A DNA stretch of 64,000 bases, taken from NCBI GenBank assembly GCA_945859605.1, contig OX243824.1:21392785-21456784 (forward strand), read 5' to 3'. How positions within the stretch are numbered: position 1 is the first letter of the stretch; every line of letters starts with the position of its first letter. The translations under genes were made by a program, and so were the position numbers. Under the pieces are notes generated by a model. The model worked only from the letters and a program-made list of their open reading frames with translations, ran no database searches and was not told the origin of the DNA. The stretch is from Lumbricus rubellus. Its lineage: Eukaryota > Annelida > Clitellata > Crassiclitellata > Lumbricidae. This document shows positions 1 through 11,435 of this stretch, one piece after another.

Positions 1-200
1 CAGTGCCATTTATGCGGGCTTAACTCTTTCACGCATTAATATGTTACAATCTGTCCTTAATGCTGCAGCTCGCCTGATTGGTGGCATTCCAAAGTTTGGG
101 CATATATCAAGTTTTATACCGTACGGGAGGAACTGCGCTGGTTGCGCAATGCCTATGCAAAAATCCTATTGAGTTCAAGATTCTAATGCTCATGCGTATT
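1..200 (+). mobile_element. LINE fragment (L2/CR1-like), C-terminal part of reverse transcriptase ORF
   Basis: Frame 2 from base 2 reads as the conserved region downstream of the LINE reverse transcriptase: AARLIGGIPKFGHISSF, close in pattern to AARLVGHIPKYGHVSSY in the other LINE copies here. After one or two frameshifts, the stretch near 163-200 reads PIEFKILMLMRI, the expected continuation. It is a different subfamily from the copy that follows, and it breaks off at about 200 where that copy begins. It also runs off the left edge of the window. It is a dead fragment. Confidence 0.75.
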
Positions 201-2372
201 ATGCTGATCCATCTTCCCTAACTGATGCGTCGACCACAGACCTGTTCGCCATCTACGATTCGACCATGACGGATGTTCTCGACACCTTACTTCCGTTACA
301 CCCGGCAAAGACACGTCGTTCCGTTCTAACACCTTGGTTCGACGCCGAGTGTCGCTCCTTCCGCCGCCATGCTCGTTGCTTAGAGAGACGTTACAGACAT
401 ACTAAATCATCTACCGACTGCACCAATTTTGTGAAATACGTCCGTGAAATGCATCGGAAATACAAAGAAAAGGAACGAGCGCATTGGGAGCAAAAGATCG
501 CCTACCATTCAAGAGAGCCCAGGAAGCTCTGGTCGACCTTCAATGACCTCCTTGGACGTGCCCGACCAGGAGGCAACACTACCACGCCTCTCTTCTCGCC
601 CGATGCATTTCTAGACGCTTTCACTACAAAGGTAAACACCGTCAGGGACGCTACGGCTGACTGCTCACCACCGATCTTTCCTCCGGTTAACTGTGAGTTA
701 TCTTCCTTGAACCCTGTCTCAGCTCAAGAGCTGCGACGAATCATTCTTACCTCTGCACCGAAGACCTGTGAACTAGACCCTCTCCCTACGTCCCTCCTCC
801 AAGAGTTAGTCGACACTCTACTCCCTTTTCTAACACTCCTCTGCAATAGTTCTCTCCGTGATGGTGTGCTTCCTGAGTCACAAAAACGGTCAATCGTCGT
901 TCCAGTGTTTAAGAGTGAACGTTCGCATATGGCGGATCCAACTAACTTTAGACCCATAGCAAATGTTTCTTTTTTGTCTAAAGTAATTGAAAAAGTTGTA
1001 GCTGCCCAGCTCACCCACTACCTTAATAAAAATGATCTCCTTCCAATTTTTCAATCAGGTTTCCGGAAAGACCACTCCACGGAGACTTTACTTCTTCGCC
1101 TTCTTTCGGACATCTATGCGGCCATTGACAACTCCCAGGTCACCCTTTTGGCGTTGTTCGATGTGAGCGCCGCTTTCGATACCGTCGACCATGATATCCT
1201 TTTAACTAGACTTTCTATCTCTTTTGGCATCTCAGGAAATTTTCTAAATTGGCTTACTTCCTACCTTCAGGACCGTTCTTACACTGTGGCTTGTGGGACT
1301 ACTAGATCATCATAATTATGGACACCTGCCCCGTTTGGACTGCCCCAAGGCTCTGTCCTAGGTCCCCTATTATATATAATATACACTGCAGACCTTGGAC
1401 CACTTTTATTGGCAAATGCAATCCTAAGTCAATCCTACGCTGATGATCTCCAGGCATTATGCTCACTGTTCAGCATCTGCCACTGCTGATGCGGTTCGAG
1501 AAATTTGTAGGGCCATGGAAACCTTGGAGGCCTGGATGTCCTCTAACGTTTGAGACTGAACCCTACCAAGACGCAATATATCTGGTTTGGAACGCGTCAA
1601 CAACTGGCAAAAATTGACATGGACGCCTTAGCATTAGAGTTTCCTCTGATTACATTCTCACCTTTTGTGCGGGACCTTGGTATTTTTTTAGATCAAGAGC
1701 TGACTTTCACTCGGCATATAAACCTTCTATGCCGAAGCTGTTACTACCAGTTGCGTCAACTTAAGGTGGTCTCACGCTCTCTGTCTTTTAGTGCTGCCTC
1801 TACTCTTGTTCACTCTTTCGTAGTTTCTCGCCTTGACTACTGTAGCACCCTCTATTATGGACTACCGGCTGGCCGGATTGACTGCCTGGAACGAGTCCTC
1901 CGCTCTGCGGCGCGACTTGTTGGTCATATCCCAAAATATGGCCATGTCTCATCTTATATGCTGGATATCTTACACTGGCTCCCTTCTAAACAGCGGATTG
2001 CATACAGGGTCTGCGCCTTGGTTAGGCGGTGCATTGAAGGACTAGCTCCACCATATCTTCGAGAACTCTGTTGTTCCACCTTAGGAGTTCTGCGTCGATC
2101 CACCCTTCGATCGGCGAACCAAATTGAGCTTCTGGTCCCCCGCTCGCGGACTGCTATGCGACAGCGTCGTTCATTCTCAGTTGCTGGTCCTACCACCTGG
2201 AATGGTCTTCCTGTTGCATTGCGCTTAATTCCCAGAGGTCACTCCGCTCTGTTCCTTAAGAACCTAAAGACTGTTTTATTTAGCCGTGGTTGGGCCGGGA
2301 GCGCTTCTGAGTAGCCTACCTTCAAGAGGCTATATAAATTTCCGAAATAAATAAATAAATAAATAAATAAAT
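200..2372 (+). mobile_element. L2/CR1-like non-LTR retrotransposon, copy 1, 5'-truncated
   Basis: Contains the end of the ORF2 linker region (PWFDAECRSF, about 345), the reverse transcriptase core, the C-terminal region and the 3' end. The 3' end is GGAGCGCTTCTGAGTAG, then CTATATAAATTTCC, then an (AAAT)n tail ending near 2372. Short tandem 3' repeats instead of poly(A) are typical of the L2/CR1 group. It shares about 1.5 kb of nearly identical sequence with the copy at 60112-61637. The endonuclease domain is missing, so this is a 5'-truncated insertion. The assignment to L2 rather than another CR1-group clade is by resemblance only. Confidence 0.85.
266..2314 (+). pseudogene. LINE ORF2 reverse transcriptase, disabled (stop plus two frameshifts)
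   Basis: Encodes the linker and the reverse transcriptase domain. Visible motifs are the NFRPIANVSFLSKVIEKV block, the palm motif ALFDVSAAFDTVDH with its catalytic Asp, the GLPQGSVLGPLLY block and YADD. The C-terminal conserved region ILHWLPSKQRIAYRV follows. Compared with the intact copy at 60112-61637 it has a 6-bp insertion at about 1312 that brings in TAA, an extra T near 1457, and a missing C near 1547 that restores the frame. The first reading frame ends at 1315 and the last runs 1550-2314. It cannot make an active enzyme. Confidence 0.9.
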
Positions 2373-3218
2373 GCGTAGGCCTAATTGCCTAGCAGGTCAA
2401 GCTTCGATCTATCTCATGGTATTTTGTGTGCCTGTGTGTCGCGGTCGCCTTCACAAGGACCAGCCGCGACATCTGGTCGTCCTCGGTGCCGTTATCAACC
2501 AAACGACTTTGACGACTTCAAAGTACGACACCTGCGGCGAGAACACCGACGACCCCGAAGATAGGGGTACCCAGCGGACTCGACGGGGGTCTACAAATCT
2601 ACAATCAGGGAAGTGGAAACATTTGGCCGACCATCGAAGTCGGCCGCCACGGACCCAGCCATGGGCGCCCGCAGAAATTTTTGCAGGAGGGGGCAAAACA
2701 CGATGGTCAACGTTAAAAATGTTTTAGCAGGAGGTTAAAAAAATGCAAAGCGGGGAGTTAAGAAAGTGCACGAGTATTTTTCACAGAGGTTTCTTGATGT
2801 AAATTTCTCAGTTTCGCTTTAGAAAATTTTTAATATGAATGGTTTCTTTTTGCAAGGAAATGTGTTTAAAAATCGAAAAGTATTAGTTAAAAGTAGGTTT
2901 TTAATTCTGTAATGCGAAGAAATTTGTTATAAACCCCAAAAGAGTAGTGAGAAAAAAGGTTTCAATTTTCCAGGGGGGGGGGCAAGTGCCCCCCTTGCCC
3001 CTATGTGTGGGCGCCCATGGACCCAGCGGTCCGCCCGATCGGCTTCAAAGGGGGCAATCAGCCTTTAACTGTGCCCCGTAACGAATCGGACCTAGGGCGC
3101 TACCCCACCACGCTGGGGTATTTAATCGCAGCGTCACCTACAGTCGGGGCGCTCTCGATACGATGACAGACACATAACATCGTCGAAGATTCAATGAACG
3201 ATTATAAATCGACTAGAG
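2373..3218. other. GC-rich unassigned sequence, possibly LTR-like, split by a MITE
   Basis: Between the LINE tail and the hAT element at 3219 lies GC-rich sequence unlike the AT-rich surroundings. It includes a TATTTAA box-like site near 3119. Overlapping frames of 118 and 81 codons show no recognisable domain. Without the MITE at 2660-3019 the sequence reads on continuously. It could be a solo LTR or a decayed repeat; I found no terminal repeats to prove this. Confidence 0.3.
2660..3019. mobile_element. hAT-type MITE, 8-bp target duplication GACCCAGC
   Basis: A 360-bp element with perfect 11-bp terminal inverted repeats CATGGGCGCCC, extending imperfectly to about 14 bp. It is flanked by GACCCAGC at 2652-2659 and 3020-3027. 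The 8-bp duplication points to the hAT superfamily. The interior is AT-rich with a G/C-tract near the right end, and there is no coding sequence. Confidence 0.9.
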
Positions 3219-4074
3219 CAGGGGTTCTCAAACTGTGGTACGCGTACCCCAAGGGGTACGCCAGGCGTCGGTAAGGGGTACGCGAAAAATTCCAGAAATA
3301 TAAATTTTCTGTGAGTTTATGGACTTTGTGTCCATCTTTCTTTCAATATCAATGATTTTTAACATTGCAACATCAACAACATCGTCATTTCTTGCTTTCA
3401 CAACATAGCCTAAAATTAATTAGATTCAAGTACTATACAATGCATGCAGGATTATGTTTAGGCCAATTGGGTCTACTCTAATTTTGAAACAAATAGGCCC
3501 TAATGTATAACTGGTTGAAAGTACCAAAGCCAGAAATTCTCAGCGTATTGTATATAGAGCTGAATTAGTCTAAGGATCAATATCTGATCTAACTTTAAAT
3601 AATATTGTGATTCCTTTCAGAACGTCATATCTGCATGAGTGAAGCTGGTTTTTAAACTGTCTTTTCTTGCTATCAAAGACAAACATGCATAAGTTTGGTG
3701 ATAAGATTATAGCCTATGATTCAAAATTTGCGTTTGAAATAATTGACAACTGTTAAGCCAGATATTTTAAATCTTTGCTAGTCTAAACAATTGAGTCCAC
3801 AGCACAATAGGTTGGCTTTTCTTACAGGGAGTTATAGACCAATTTTTCCTTTAAAGTTACGTTATATGATTCAAAACTAAATTTTGCTTCCTATAATAGG
3901 CCTATATGACACTATAAGGCCTGAACGAGGCCACCAGTGTTTAAATGGACTTTTAGTTGTCACTGCAAGAGGACCTCGCAATGGCATTTTTTCCAACCTT
4001 ATTTTGTTGGGGGTACGCCATCATCCGATTTTTTTACTTGGGGGTACAATAAAAATAAAGTTTGAGAACCCCTG
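3219..4074. mobile_element. hAT-type MITE with CAGGGGTTCTCAAACT ends, duplication GACTAGAG
   Basis: An 856-bp element starting CAGGGGTTCTCAAACT and ending with its near-perfect inverse AGTTTGAGAACCCCTG (one base differs). It is flanked by GACTAGAG at 3211-3218 and 4075-4082. Subterminal GGGGTACGC repeats occur at both ends. This terminus is typical of Charlie-like hAT elements across animals. No transposase is visible. Confidence 0.93.
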
Positions 4075-4189
4075 GACTAGAGAGAGAGCGGCCAAAGGAC
4101 TGGCATTCTACTGAACTGATCGCCTGTGTAATCAATTATTGATGTATTATAATAACTGTCGTTTATTAATAGTTAATAAACAAATGGAA

Positions 4190-4310
4190 GTTACGAATGC
4201 GGATGCTTAGATGGATTCAAACTGGAAGATGATGGACATCGTTGTGTTGGTATATATAAGTTCTCCTTCTGACAGTCTACAACTGAGCCTTGACGATATT
4301 ATGACGGGTA
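4190..4310 (+). pseudogene. Partial cbEGF exon plus start of its intron, copy of exon 8 of the receptor gene
   Basis: From about 4190 the sequence matches the 3' half of the calcium-binding EGF exon at 40153-40278, with over 30 identical bases at the start. It reads in frame as [27 protein letters not shown] codons. Similarity continues past the splice site into the intron (AGTTCT, then CAGTCTACAACTGAGCCTTGA), so this is a genomic duplication, not a retrocopy. The 5' half of the exon, including the first cysteines and the acceptor, is missing. The donor GTAAGT is changed to GTATAT. It belongs with the fragments at 7936 and 18791 as a decayed paralogue. Confidence 0.8.
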
Positions 4311-4930
4311 GCCTACAGTGCAGATTCATCCTGTGCATTCCTGTGGCCGAGTTAGAGTCACTTTTTACATAGTCGCGTTTAGTCTAGGCCTATAGCACAC
4401 CACTGCTAAAATCCTTAGAATGCCTAGACGCCATGCAGCTGGTCGGGTAATGTCGTAGTTTGAGAACGATATGTGTTTTGGCCGTTAAGTTAGTTTAAGA
4501 GCCCGTACGGGATTTGAGTGAATTCATTCTTTGGAAAATGAGCTAACGGATAGTAAATCGATGCGGTACAAAATAAGCAGTTCTTCTGAGTCAACAGGAT
4601 GCTAAAAATTAGGCTACGTGCACCTTTGGGAAATCCGACTTATGCGTCGGTGTCTATTGAATGGTCTTAAACTTCTTAGCTTCTTACACGGAGACCAGAA
4701 TCAGCATGTTAGAATCGGTGCTGTTCGATTATGAACCTGCTGTTTGCACTGCTAGAGTGGCACAGATAGCCTAGCTGTCATAGATAACAACAATTATTAT
4801 AGCAATAATAATAAGCTACTAGTAGCCTAGATCCTAAGAGTAATTAGTAATTTTAATTCTGTATTCGTTATCGTTTTGCATGTAGGTCTAGCTATTTGGG
4901 TGCGTCAACATTTCTTCTGTTTCTGATATA

Positions 4931-6062
4931 CAGGGTGGGCCAAAAAAAGACCCCATAAGATTTTTGCCAATATCTTGACCAAAATTAAGAATTTCGAAAT
5001 GAAATTTTACGGTCTTAAAGACAATTCATATTTACACCAGATGGCCAGATTTAATTAACATATTTCAAACAGAACAAAAGTTATACCACTTTTAGTGAAG
5101 CCACCCACCGTTTTTTGACGATTCAAAAACGCGACGCAACAAAAAGTAACAAAAAATCAACTCAATTATTCTGGTCAATATCTTGGCCAGAAGTAAGAAT
5201 ATCAAAATGAAATTTTACACGCTTAAAGAGTCTAAAGACCATTTGTATTGGCACATCATGATGGCCAGATTTCATCAAAATATTTCAAACAGAACAAAAA
5301 TTATACCACTTTTAGTGACGTAACGCAGCAAAAAGTAGCAAAAACACCATTTTATTAAGTGTCATCTCATATAATCGTTATCAAATAGCCTTCATATTGC
5401 CAGATTATAATTATTATTACTATTTAAAAAAGAAACAGGGTACCAGCGTGGCTGCACGTCCCTGAGAAGTCACTTAGCAAGATGACAATCAAATTGGTAA
5501 ATAAGAAATCTGTCAGATTAATCAGAGGTCCATCAAGAACTTTGCAAAGAGACTGAAAAGAAGTTTTGGCACTGGTGGTGGGCACATTGAACACAAGTTG
5601 GGAAGCACTGCCAAGTTCATTTGACAGCAGTTATTGAGATAAGACTTAATAAAATCGTGTTTTTGGAACTTTTTGTTGCGTTTCGTTTTTGAATCGTCGA
5701 AAACGGTGGGTGGCCTCGCTAAAAGTGGTATAACTCGTGTTGTGTTTGAAATATTTTGATAAAATCTGGCCTTCGTGTGTAAATATGAATTGCCTTTAAG
5801 CCTGTAAAATTTCATTTCAAAATTCTTAATTCTGGCCAAGATATTGGCAAAAAACCTAATTTTTTGGCGTTTCGTTTTTGAATCGTCAAAAAACGGGGGG
5901 TGACCTCAATAAAACTGTTATAACTTTTATTTTTGAAATATTTTGATGAAATATGGTCTTGATATGTAAATATTAACTGCCTTTAAGACTCTGAAATTTC
6001 ATTTCAAAACTCTTTTCAAAATATGGGCAGAAAATGTAGGGGGTCTTTTTTGGCCCACCCTG
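4931..6062. mobile_element. Tc1/mariner-type non-autonomous element with long hairpin arms
   Basis: A 1132-bp element bounded by TA on both sides. Its inverted ends are CAGGGTGGGCC-A(n)-GACCCC and the inverse. Inside, each arm contains two diverged copies of a ~200-bp unit carrying a conserved ATATCTTG-CC-AATTAAGAATT block, with the right arm inverted relative to the left, so single strands can fold back over several hundred bases. The central ~200 bp carries a transposase remnant. TA duplication and the coding remnant support the Tc1/mariner superfamily. Confidence 0.88.
5511..5624 (+). pseudogene. Mariner-like transposase C-terminal remnant
   Basis: A short open stretch inside the element at 4931-6062 reads KNFAKRLKRSFGTGGGHIEH. 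This resembles the C-terminal R-L-x-C-x(n)-GGHFEH signature common in mariner-type transposases. No catalytic DD(D/E) region is present. It is the remaining scrap of the autonomous parent, marking how the MITE arose by internal deletion. Confidence 0.55.
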
Positions 6063-6064
6063 TA

Positions 6065-6617
6065 GATCTGTAGCTGTCACGACGTATACGTATACCTTCA
6101 CATTGAGTGGATTAAAGTGAGAAAGGTGTGTGTCGTCCAGTCCCACTCTCTCTTCTCACACAGACGATCGTCCACAGGCACAAAAGCTGAGACATGTGGA
6201 CCCGAGAGTGTGAGCGCAGCAGGTTGACCAAGACTGATGCCAGTAGGCGGTCAGCAAGCTCTCAGCAGCTACCTGCGGATGCTGTGCTGCGGTGCCGCCC
6301 TCGCCATTGCCGTGACATGCCGGACTCCAGCCGAGGACACCAAGGCAGTCTTCACTATTTTCCCATAGATGGGCGACCATCCTGAATTTAGCCTACTGAG
6401 ACCAGTAGTTTCCAGGGAGAACCACGAGGAGGTATCAGGATGATCTGCTACACTGAGAGGCTATACCGGCAGGGAGGGACTTCCACCTCACTGAGGCTGC
6501 CCTCCTTTTCACCTCAATGAGGTTAGCCGGTGACCGTACATCATTAGCTGTGCAGCTTCAATACTGAATCTGTTGCGCATCAGTGCCGCTCTCTCCCCCC
6601 AAGTGTAGCTGTAGAGC
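6065..6617. other. Unassigned GC-richer sequence
   Basis: Between two transposable elements. Overlapping frames of 74 and 63 codons on opposite strands show no domain. No splice-bounded exon, RNA gene or terminal repeat was recognised. Confidence 0.3.
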
Positions 6618-7935
6618 ATGGTCGTCAAACCTTTTTTAGTGGCGGGCCAGTGTGAACATCTTCCAACAAGTGGCGGGCCAGGGTGTTGAAGACTTGAAGC
6701 TCTGAGAACAGTTGGGGGTAAACGTGTATTTTAGTATCCTAAATGGCACAAAAAGAGACTTAAAATATTTATGCCAAAGTGCTATTGCCTAATTGATGTA
6801 TTATTATACTTGGAATTTTAAAAAAAGTAGGAAATCGATTGAAAAATTGTAATATTTGGTCATAACAAACCGCCAATCGAAGTTGTTATTCAATTATGAC
6901 CCTTTCCGGAAGTTGCGGGCGGCAAGTGTGCAATAAGGCAGCACGCAAAAAGAAATAAGTAAGTAAGTAAAAGTCCAGCTTTTCATTTGCAACAGTTGAT
7001 TTATGAATCCAACTTCTGTTTCAAAAACAATTATTTTTCATCAATTCAGCTCCAATTTTAGCTAGAATATTTTCATTAACCCAACTTCTATTTCTCGCCC
7101 GTTATTTTCCTCAACTTATCTTCTATTTCAGATATAAAAATACCATCATCCAGCTTCCATTACTTAAGCGTTTTTTCATTAATCCGGCTTCTACTTCAGA
7201 TCTATAAATACCTTCATCCAGCTTCCATTTATCATTTTGAACCTCTGACCGAAGTTTTGACGTACACGTCGATGTTTTGGGCGCGTACCCCAACTTCCGG
7301 TCATATATTGTGGTTCATTTACATTGGCGATTCGAACGGCGATTTCGCATGGGAAATGTGACATTTTAAAAGCTCATTTTATGTCAATATTCTTGCTCCT
7401 AACAAATGTTAAGTATTCGGTTCGATGAGTTGGTCAAATATACGCTGTTAGGAATAATTTGATGCGATTTTGAATCATTATAAGCGTGAAAATAATTTAG
7501 GATACTAAAATACACGTTTACCAGTGTTTTGTAACTTTCATAACTTTGTTAACAGACAACCAACCGGAAACCATAGGTAAGCTTACACAGTTTACACATT
7601 AATTTCTCGGATCTTTACTGCGGGTGACTCGGTCGCAATATAAACGTGGAGTGTGAGGTTGTACTCTGCCTCCGCCACTAATCATCTTCGATATGAAACA
7701 GTGTCGTTAAGCCCGAATACAACAACAACAGATCTGTGCGTCTGAGCAAACGTTGCGTCAGTAAGATAAAACCTCAATGTATTTGGCGCTGACTGTAAAA
7801 TATAAAAATTTGAACTTTTATCCTCTAATTTGTTATCTTTAGGGAAGGCTACGCGGGCCGAAGAAAAATCGTCGGTGGGCCAGAAATGGCTCGCGGGCCA
7901 GAAATTTCCCGCGGGCCAGAACTTTCACACCTCTG
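6618..7935. mobile_element. hAT-like element with subterminal GGGCCAG repeats, carrying an inner inverted repeat
   Basis: The left edge CATGGTCGTCAAACCTTTTT with two GTGGCGGGCCAG repeats faces a right edge of three GGGCCAGAA repeats ending CACACCTCTG. This resembles hAT elements starting CAGTGGTCGGCAAACC. I could not find an 8-bp duplication, so the outer limits are approximate and two nested elements may be merged. A perfect 27-bp inverted repeat (6717-6743 and 7496-7522) delimits an inner element. Inside it, CCAACTTCTATTTC-like motifs recur (6990-7230). Confidence 0.55.
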
Positions 7936-8066
7936 CGTTGGTATTGGGGATTGGACTGGGAGTTGGAGCTCTGGTCATCGTTGTCTCAGCTGTGATCAGA
8001 GCTATCTGTAAATGTCTTGCTTGAGAAAAAACGCCTCGAAACCACAGCTACTGCTAACGACACAGG
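7936..8066 (+). pseudogene. Probable transmembrane exon of the decayed receptor paralogue
   Basis: Directly after the transposon end at 7935, the frame reads ALVLGIGLGVGALVIVVSAV followed by a basic/cysteine stretch, a good transmembrane helix. It is similar in layout to exon 9 of the intact receptor (VVGLVLGNGFQAIVIMALAI). A TGA follows at about 8022. One frame over, the reading stays open to a good donor, CACAG|GTAATC, at 8066. The acceptor appears to have been lost to the transposon. Its order between an EGF fragment and a tail exon supports the paralogue idea, but a hydrophobic helix alone is weak evidence. Confidence 0.45.
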
Positions 8067-9249
8067 TAATCGATCTTTGGACAACTTCTGTAACGAATGT
8101 TACTTTTTACGGTTTTTATTTGCGATTATTTGATTAATATTAATGGCGATTATAATGGTTGAAATACACGGGGAAGGCCTGCAACGTTAAATTCAATAAT
8201 ATTCGCTTTGCCGTGAAACGCACCTAATAGTGCGTTCTGTTAAAGTCATCAACCCCCCTCATTGTGCATTGACCACCTACAAGCATGAATATTTTTATAT
8301 AATTCATTTATGCTCTTACTAAGCGAACTAAACGTGTGCACATCTTGAACTGTATTCGTGAAAAAAGAAATTTGATCATAATTTGGTAACGTTTATTACG
8401 TCAATTTGGGCTATTTACTGGGCTGCGTGGTGACAGTTTAAATGTTTTGTGCTGATTTTGGAGACTTCCGTTTAGTAATTTCCGGCATTTTCGACGTTAA
8501 AGGTCTGCTAAAAATATTTATATTTCTTTTAATTGATTATTTTAGGAATATTTGGGTGGTTTCGCTAAGTTGGCAAGACATTATCATACTATACCTAACT
8601 TAGCACATTCAATATAAGGACCTTTTTGCTAAATACACGTAGTAATATTTAGTAATACGCAACGATACGCAGCAGGACATCGAGGCGCACGCACACGTAC
8701 TGCGGCTGGCCGAAATAAACAGACTGACGTAATCTCTAAATTTTGCCGCGTTGTCTGATTCATAGCGAGGCTCTATAATATAATTCGTATACTTTTAACA
8801 TGGGAGTCTGGCGTTTGGGTCAGAAGGAGGCTCCATGTTATCGCAGCCTACACTTTAGCATTACTGTGTAAAGAAAACCAGACATACCATCCGTAAGCTT
8901 ATATCTTTAACATGGGCTTTGCCTAGAATCAGGTTTTGGCGGTAATCTGTCGTCAGCACGCGTCAGTTTGCTAGTCTGAGTTCAGTGTGGATTTAGTTGT
9001 TGACCAGATTAGTTGCATTGCAACGAGATCCGATAGGCTATTGGAAATTGATTTGGTGAATTTCGGTCTGAATCGTGGATTTAGAAAATTAATTGAATTA
9101 ATTCGGCAACGGAAGTTATTTACATCGTGGAAAATATTATTTTTGGCCATTATTTCACTGTGGATTTACCGAAATATCTGTGGATAAGAACCAGTTGATT
9201 TCTATGCGAATTTATCCTGCGAATTTCATGGCCGCTTATTGATTGCGTG
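8067..9249. other. No gene seen
   Basis: AT-rich with a GC-richer part near 8650-8720 (AATAAACAGACTGACG). Open frames up to 66 codons look random. A decayed LTR element is possible, but I found no repeats to support it. Confidence 0.3.
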
Positions 9250-9257
9250 GATTACAC

Positions 9258-10017
9258 CAGAGGTTCTCAACCTTTTTTCGCGCGCGACACACCTAAACTT
9301 GCCGCCAAATTTCGCGACACACCATGCAATCGTTATGTGAATTTTTTTTATTAGGCCTATATATTTAAAGTTTTACAAATTTCATGAATAAAATGTTGAC
9401 ACTGATCAATGCTTTCTAGTTTCTAATTTTCTTAAAATTCATATTTCTACTAATCTAAATTTACGATTTTACGTCGTTTTATGACTCTGCGTTAATTGTT
9501 TGACCCTATAGCCTAGGCCTAATAGCCTAGTTAATGAGATTTTTGCTCCTTAATTTTCTTTGGATCATAGTAAGTTGAGGATGCACATGCTTAATTGTTA
9601 GTGCAACACGCAGCTTGCAACTGCGTAGCCACCCAGCCAGATGAGCCTAAAGACTTCAAGGCTTAAGCTTGCATATAGCCCACTTACCCGTTAACGAGAC
9701 TAAAGGATTAAATTCATTAAAATATCCAATGTGGGCTTAATTATAGGACAAACATTGTGGCTGCTCCCGATTGCGATCAAATGAAATAGATACGGTAGTC
9801 TAAAGGAAGTCCTAAGAATACATTCTCACAGCCTACGCCTGCCAAACTGCTAAAGTGAACAAGTCAGTGTAATGTGAGAACGAATGTTGTATACTGTGAG
9901 AATTCGCGACACACCAATTCTTCGCGACACACCAGCGACACACCACTTTTACGCGACACACCTCCGGTCGCTTCGCGACACACTAGTGTGTCGCGACACA
10001 CCGGTTGAGAACCTCTG
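9258..10017. mobile_element. hAT-type MITE with GCGACACACC subterminal repeats, duplication GATTACAC
   Basis: A 760-bp element with ends CAGAGGTTCTCAACC and GGTTGAGAACCTCTG, flanked by GATTACAC at 9250-9257 and 10018-10025. The hexamer GACACA (mostly as CGCGACACAC) is repeated at least twice near the left end and seven or eight times near the right. Such motifs are typical transposase-binding subterminal repeats of hAT elements. Confidence 0.93.
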
Positions 10018-10168
10018 GATTACACGGTCTTGCGTTGTTTCGGAGGAGATAATCCTTTCTTTCTCCACGGCCTGTCCCATAGCTGAGGTACGTTGAACTA
10101 AATTAAATGGGGACATCTGGCTGAATCGCCATTAATTGAAGTTAGGACTTTGTGATATCTTTCTTCAA

Positions 10169-10629
10169 GGGGCCGCCCATAAAGTACGTCACGCTATTTT
10201 TGACCATTTTTGACCCCCCCTCCCCTGTCACAAACTGTCACACTTTCTCGGACCCCCCTAAAGTACGTCGCACTTTCGAATTTTTTAAAATTAACACCTT
10301 ATTCAAATTTAATCTAAAACACACTTCACTATTAAACTGTAAAGTTTCCACTTAAAAGAACTATCACATTATGAAAATGACTTCAATAGTAGAATAGTTA
10401 ATTGTCAACAGTTGTCACAGTTATTCATTGAAGCAGTAACTCAATGTAGATTGAATTTGAAAACAAAAATTGCAAAAATTAGACTAGACAATTATATAAT
10501 ACACATCATTAAAAAAATTAATGTGTGACGTCACACATGGCTTGACCCCCCTCCCCCTGTCACAAACTGTCACACTTTCCTACACCCCTTCCCCCTCAAG
10601 CGTGACGTGTATACTTTATGGACGGCCCC
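10169..10629. mobile_element. MITE with GGGGCCGYCCATAAAGTA inverted ends
   Basis: A 461-bp element. The left end GGGGCCGCCCATAAAGTACG and the inverse of the right end GGGGCCGTCCATAAAGTATA match at most positions, and each is followed by a CGTCACGC-type motif. CCCCCTCCCCTGTCACAAACTGTCAC occurs near both ends in direct orientation. AA flanks both sides, so any target duplication is only about 2 bp. The superfamily is uncertain. Confidence 0.75.
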
Positions 10630-11435
10630 AAGTTGCGTTAGATTGTTGAATACATTCGATTGCTGAATAGGTTAGATAGTTGATAGTCTTTAATTGTTAT
10701 ATCACTAACGTTTTACTTGATTTCATGTAAGGAATGAATTTATTTAATTAAGAAACAAAGTTGCTTCAATTTCATCATGAGTATCAGTCGGCCTACCACT
10801 CCTGCTTTTATGGAGCGCCCGAGTAGGGATGATGATGGCAGGTCACGAGTCTTGTATCGCCTTGATAGACTTGCAGTGGCGGCGCCAGGATTTCAGATTT
10901 GGGGGGCTGAAGCCCTAAATCCAATTAGAACATTTGTTATGAAGCGCCGAAGGCGCGAGGCTGCGAGTGCCGAAGGCACGAAGCCTATACCGACTAGGGG
11001 GCCTGGGGGAGCGTCGTAAGCTCCCCCAGCGGGGTCTGGGGCGGAGCCCCAGCCGCAAACGCATTTTTAGCTCTGTTGACCTCAACTTGAGCCCTTTTAA
11101 AGCTCTTCGGAGCCCCAGCAGCCAACGCATTTTTAGCTCTGTTGACCTCAACTTGAGCCCTTTTTAGACTCTTTTTGCCAGCTATTTATGAACGATAAAA
11201 TCATGAAAACTTAAATAAGAAGTCGTTTTGCAGAGTCGCAGACTAGCTACCAGTATAAGATTGTCAATATTGTATTGTAAAAAATGGGCTTAGTGTTTAC
11301 TATCATCACAAAAGTTAAAAGTTTAGGCCTATAGCCTAACAAGTTTTTAAATTATACTGTCATAATTATGGGTAGGCCCACTATATAGAAAAACCTAGGG
11401 GCATGTCATAATGTAGGGGCTTTTACGGGTACAAC

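Noticed and set aside
2371..2727. 118-codon frame as a gene
   Set aside because: It is interrupted by the MITE insertion at 2660 and has no domain; read as part of an unclassified GC-rich repeat.
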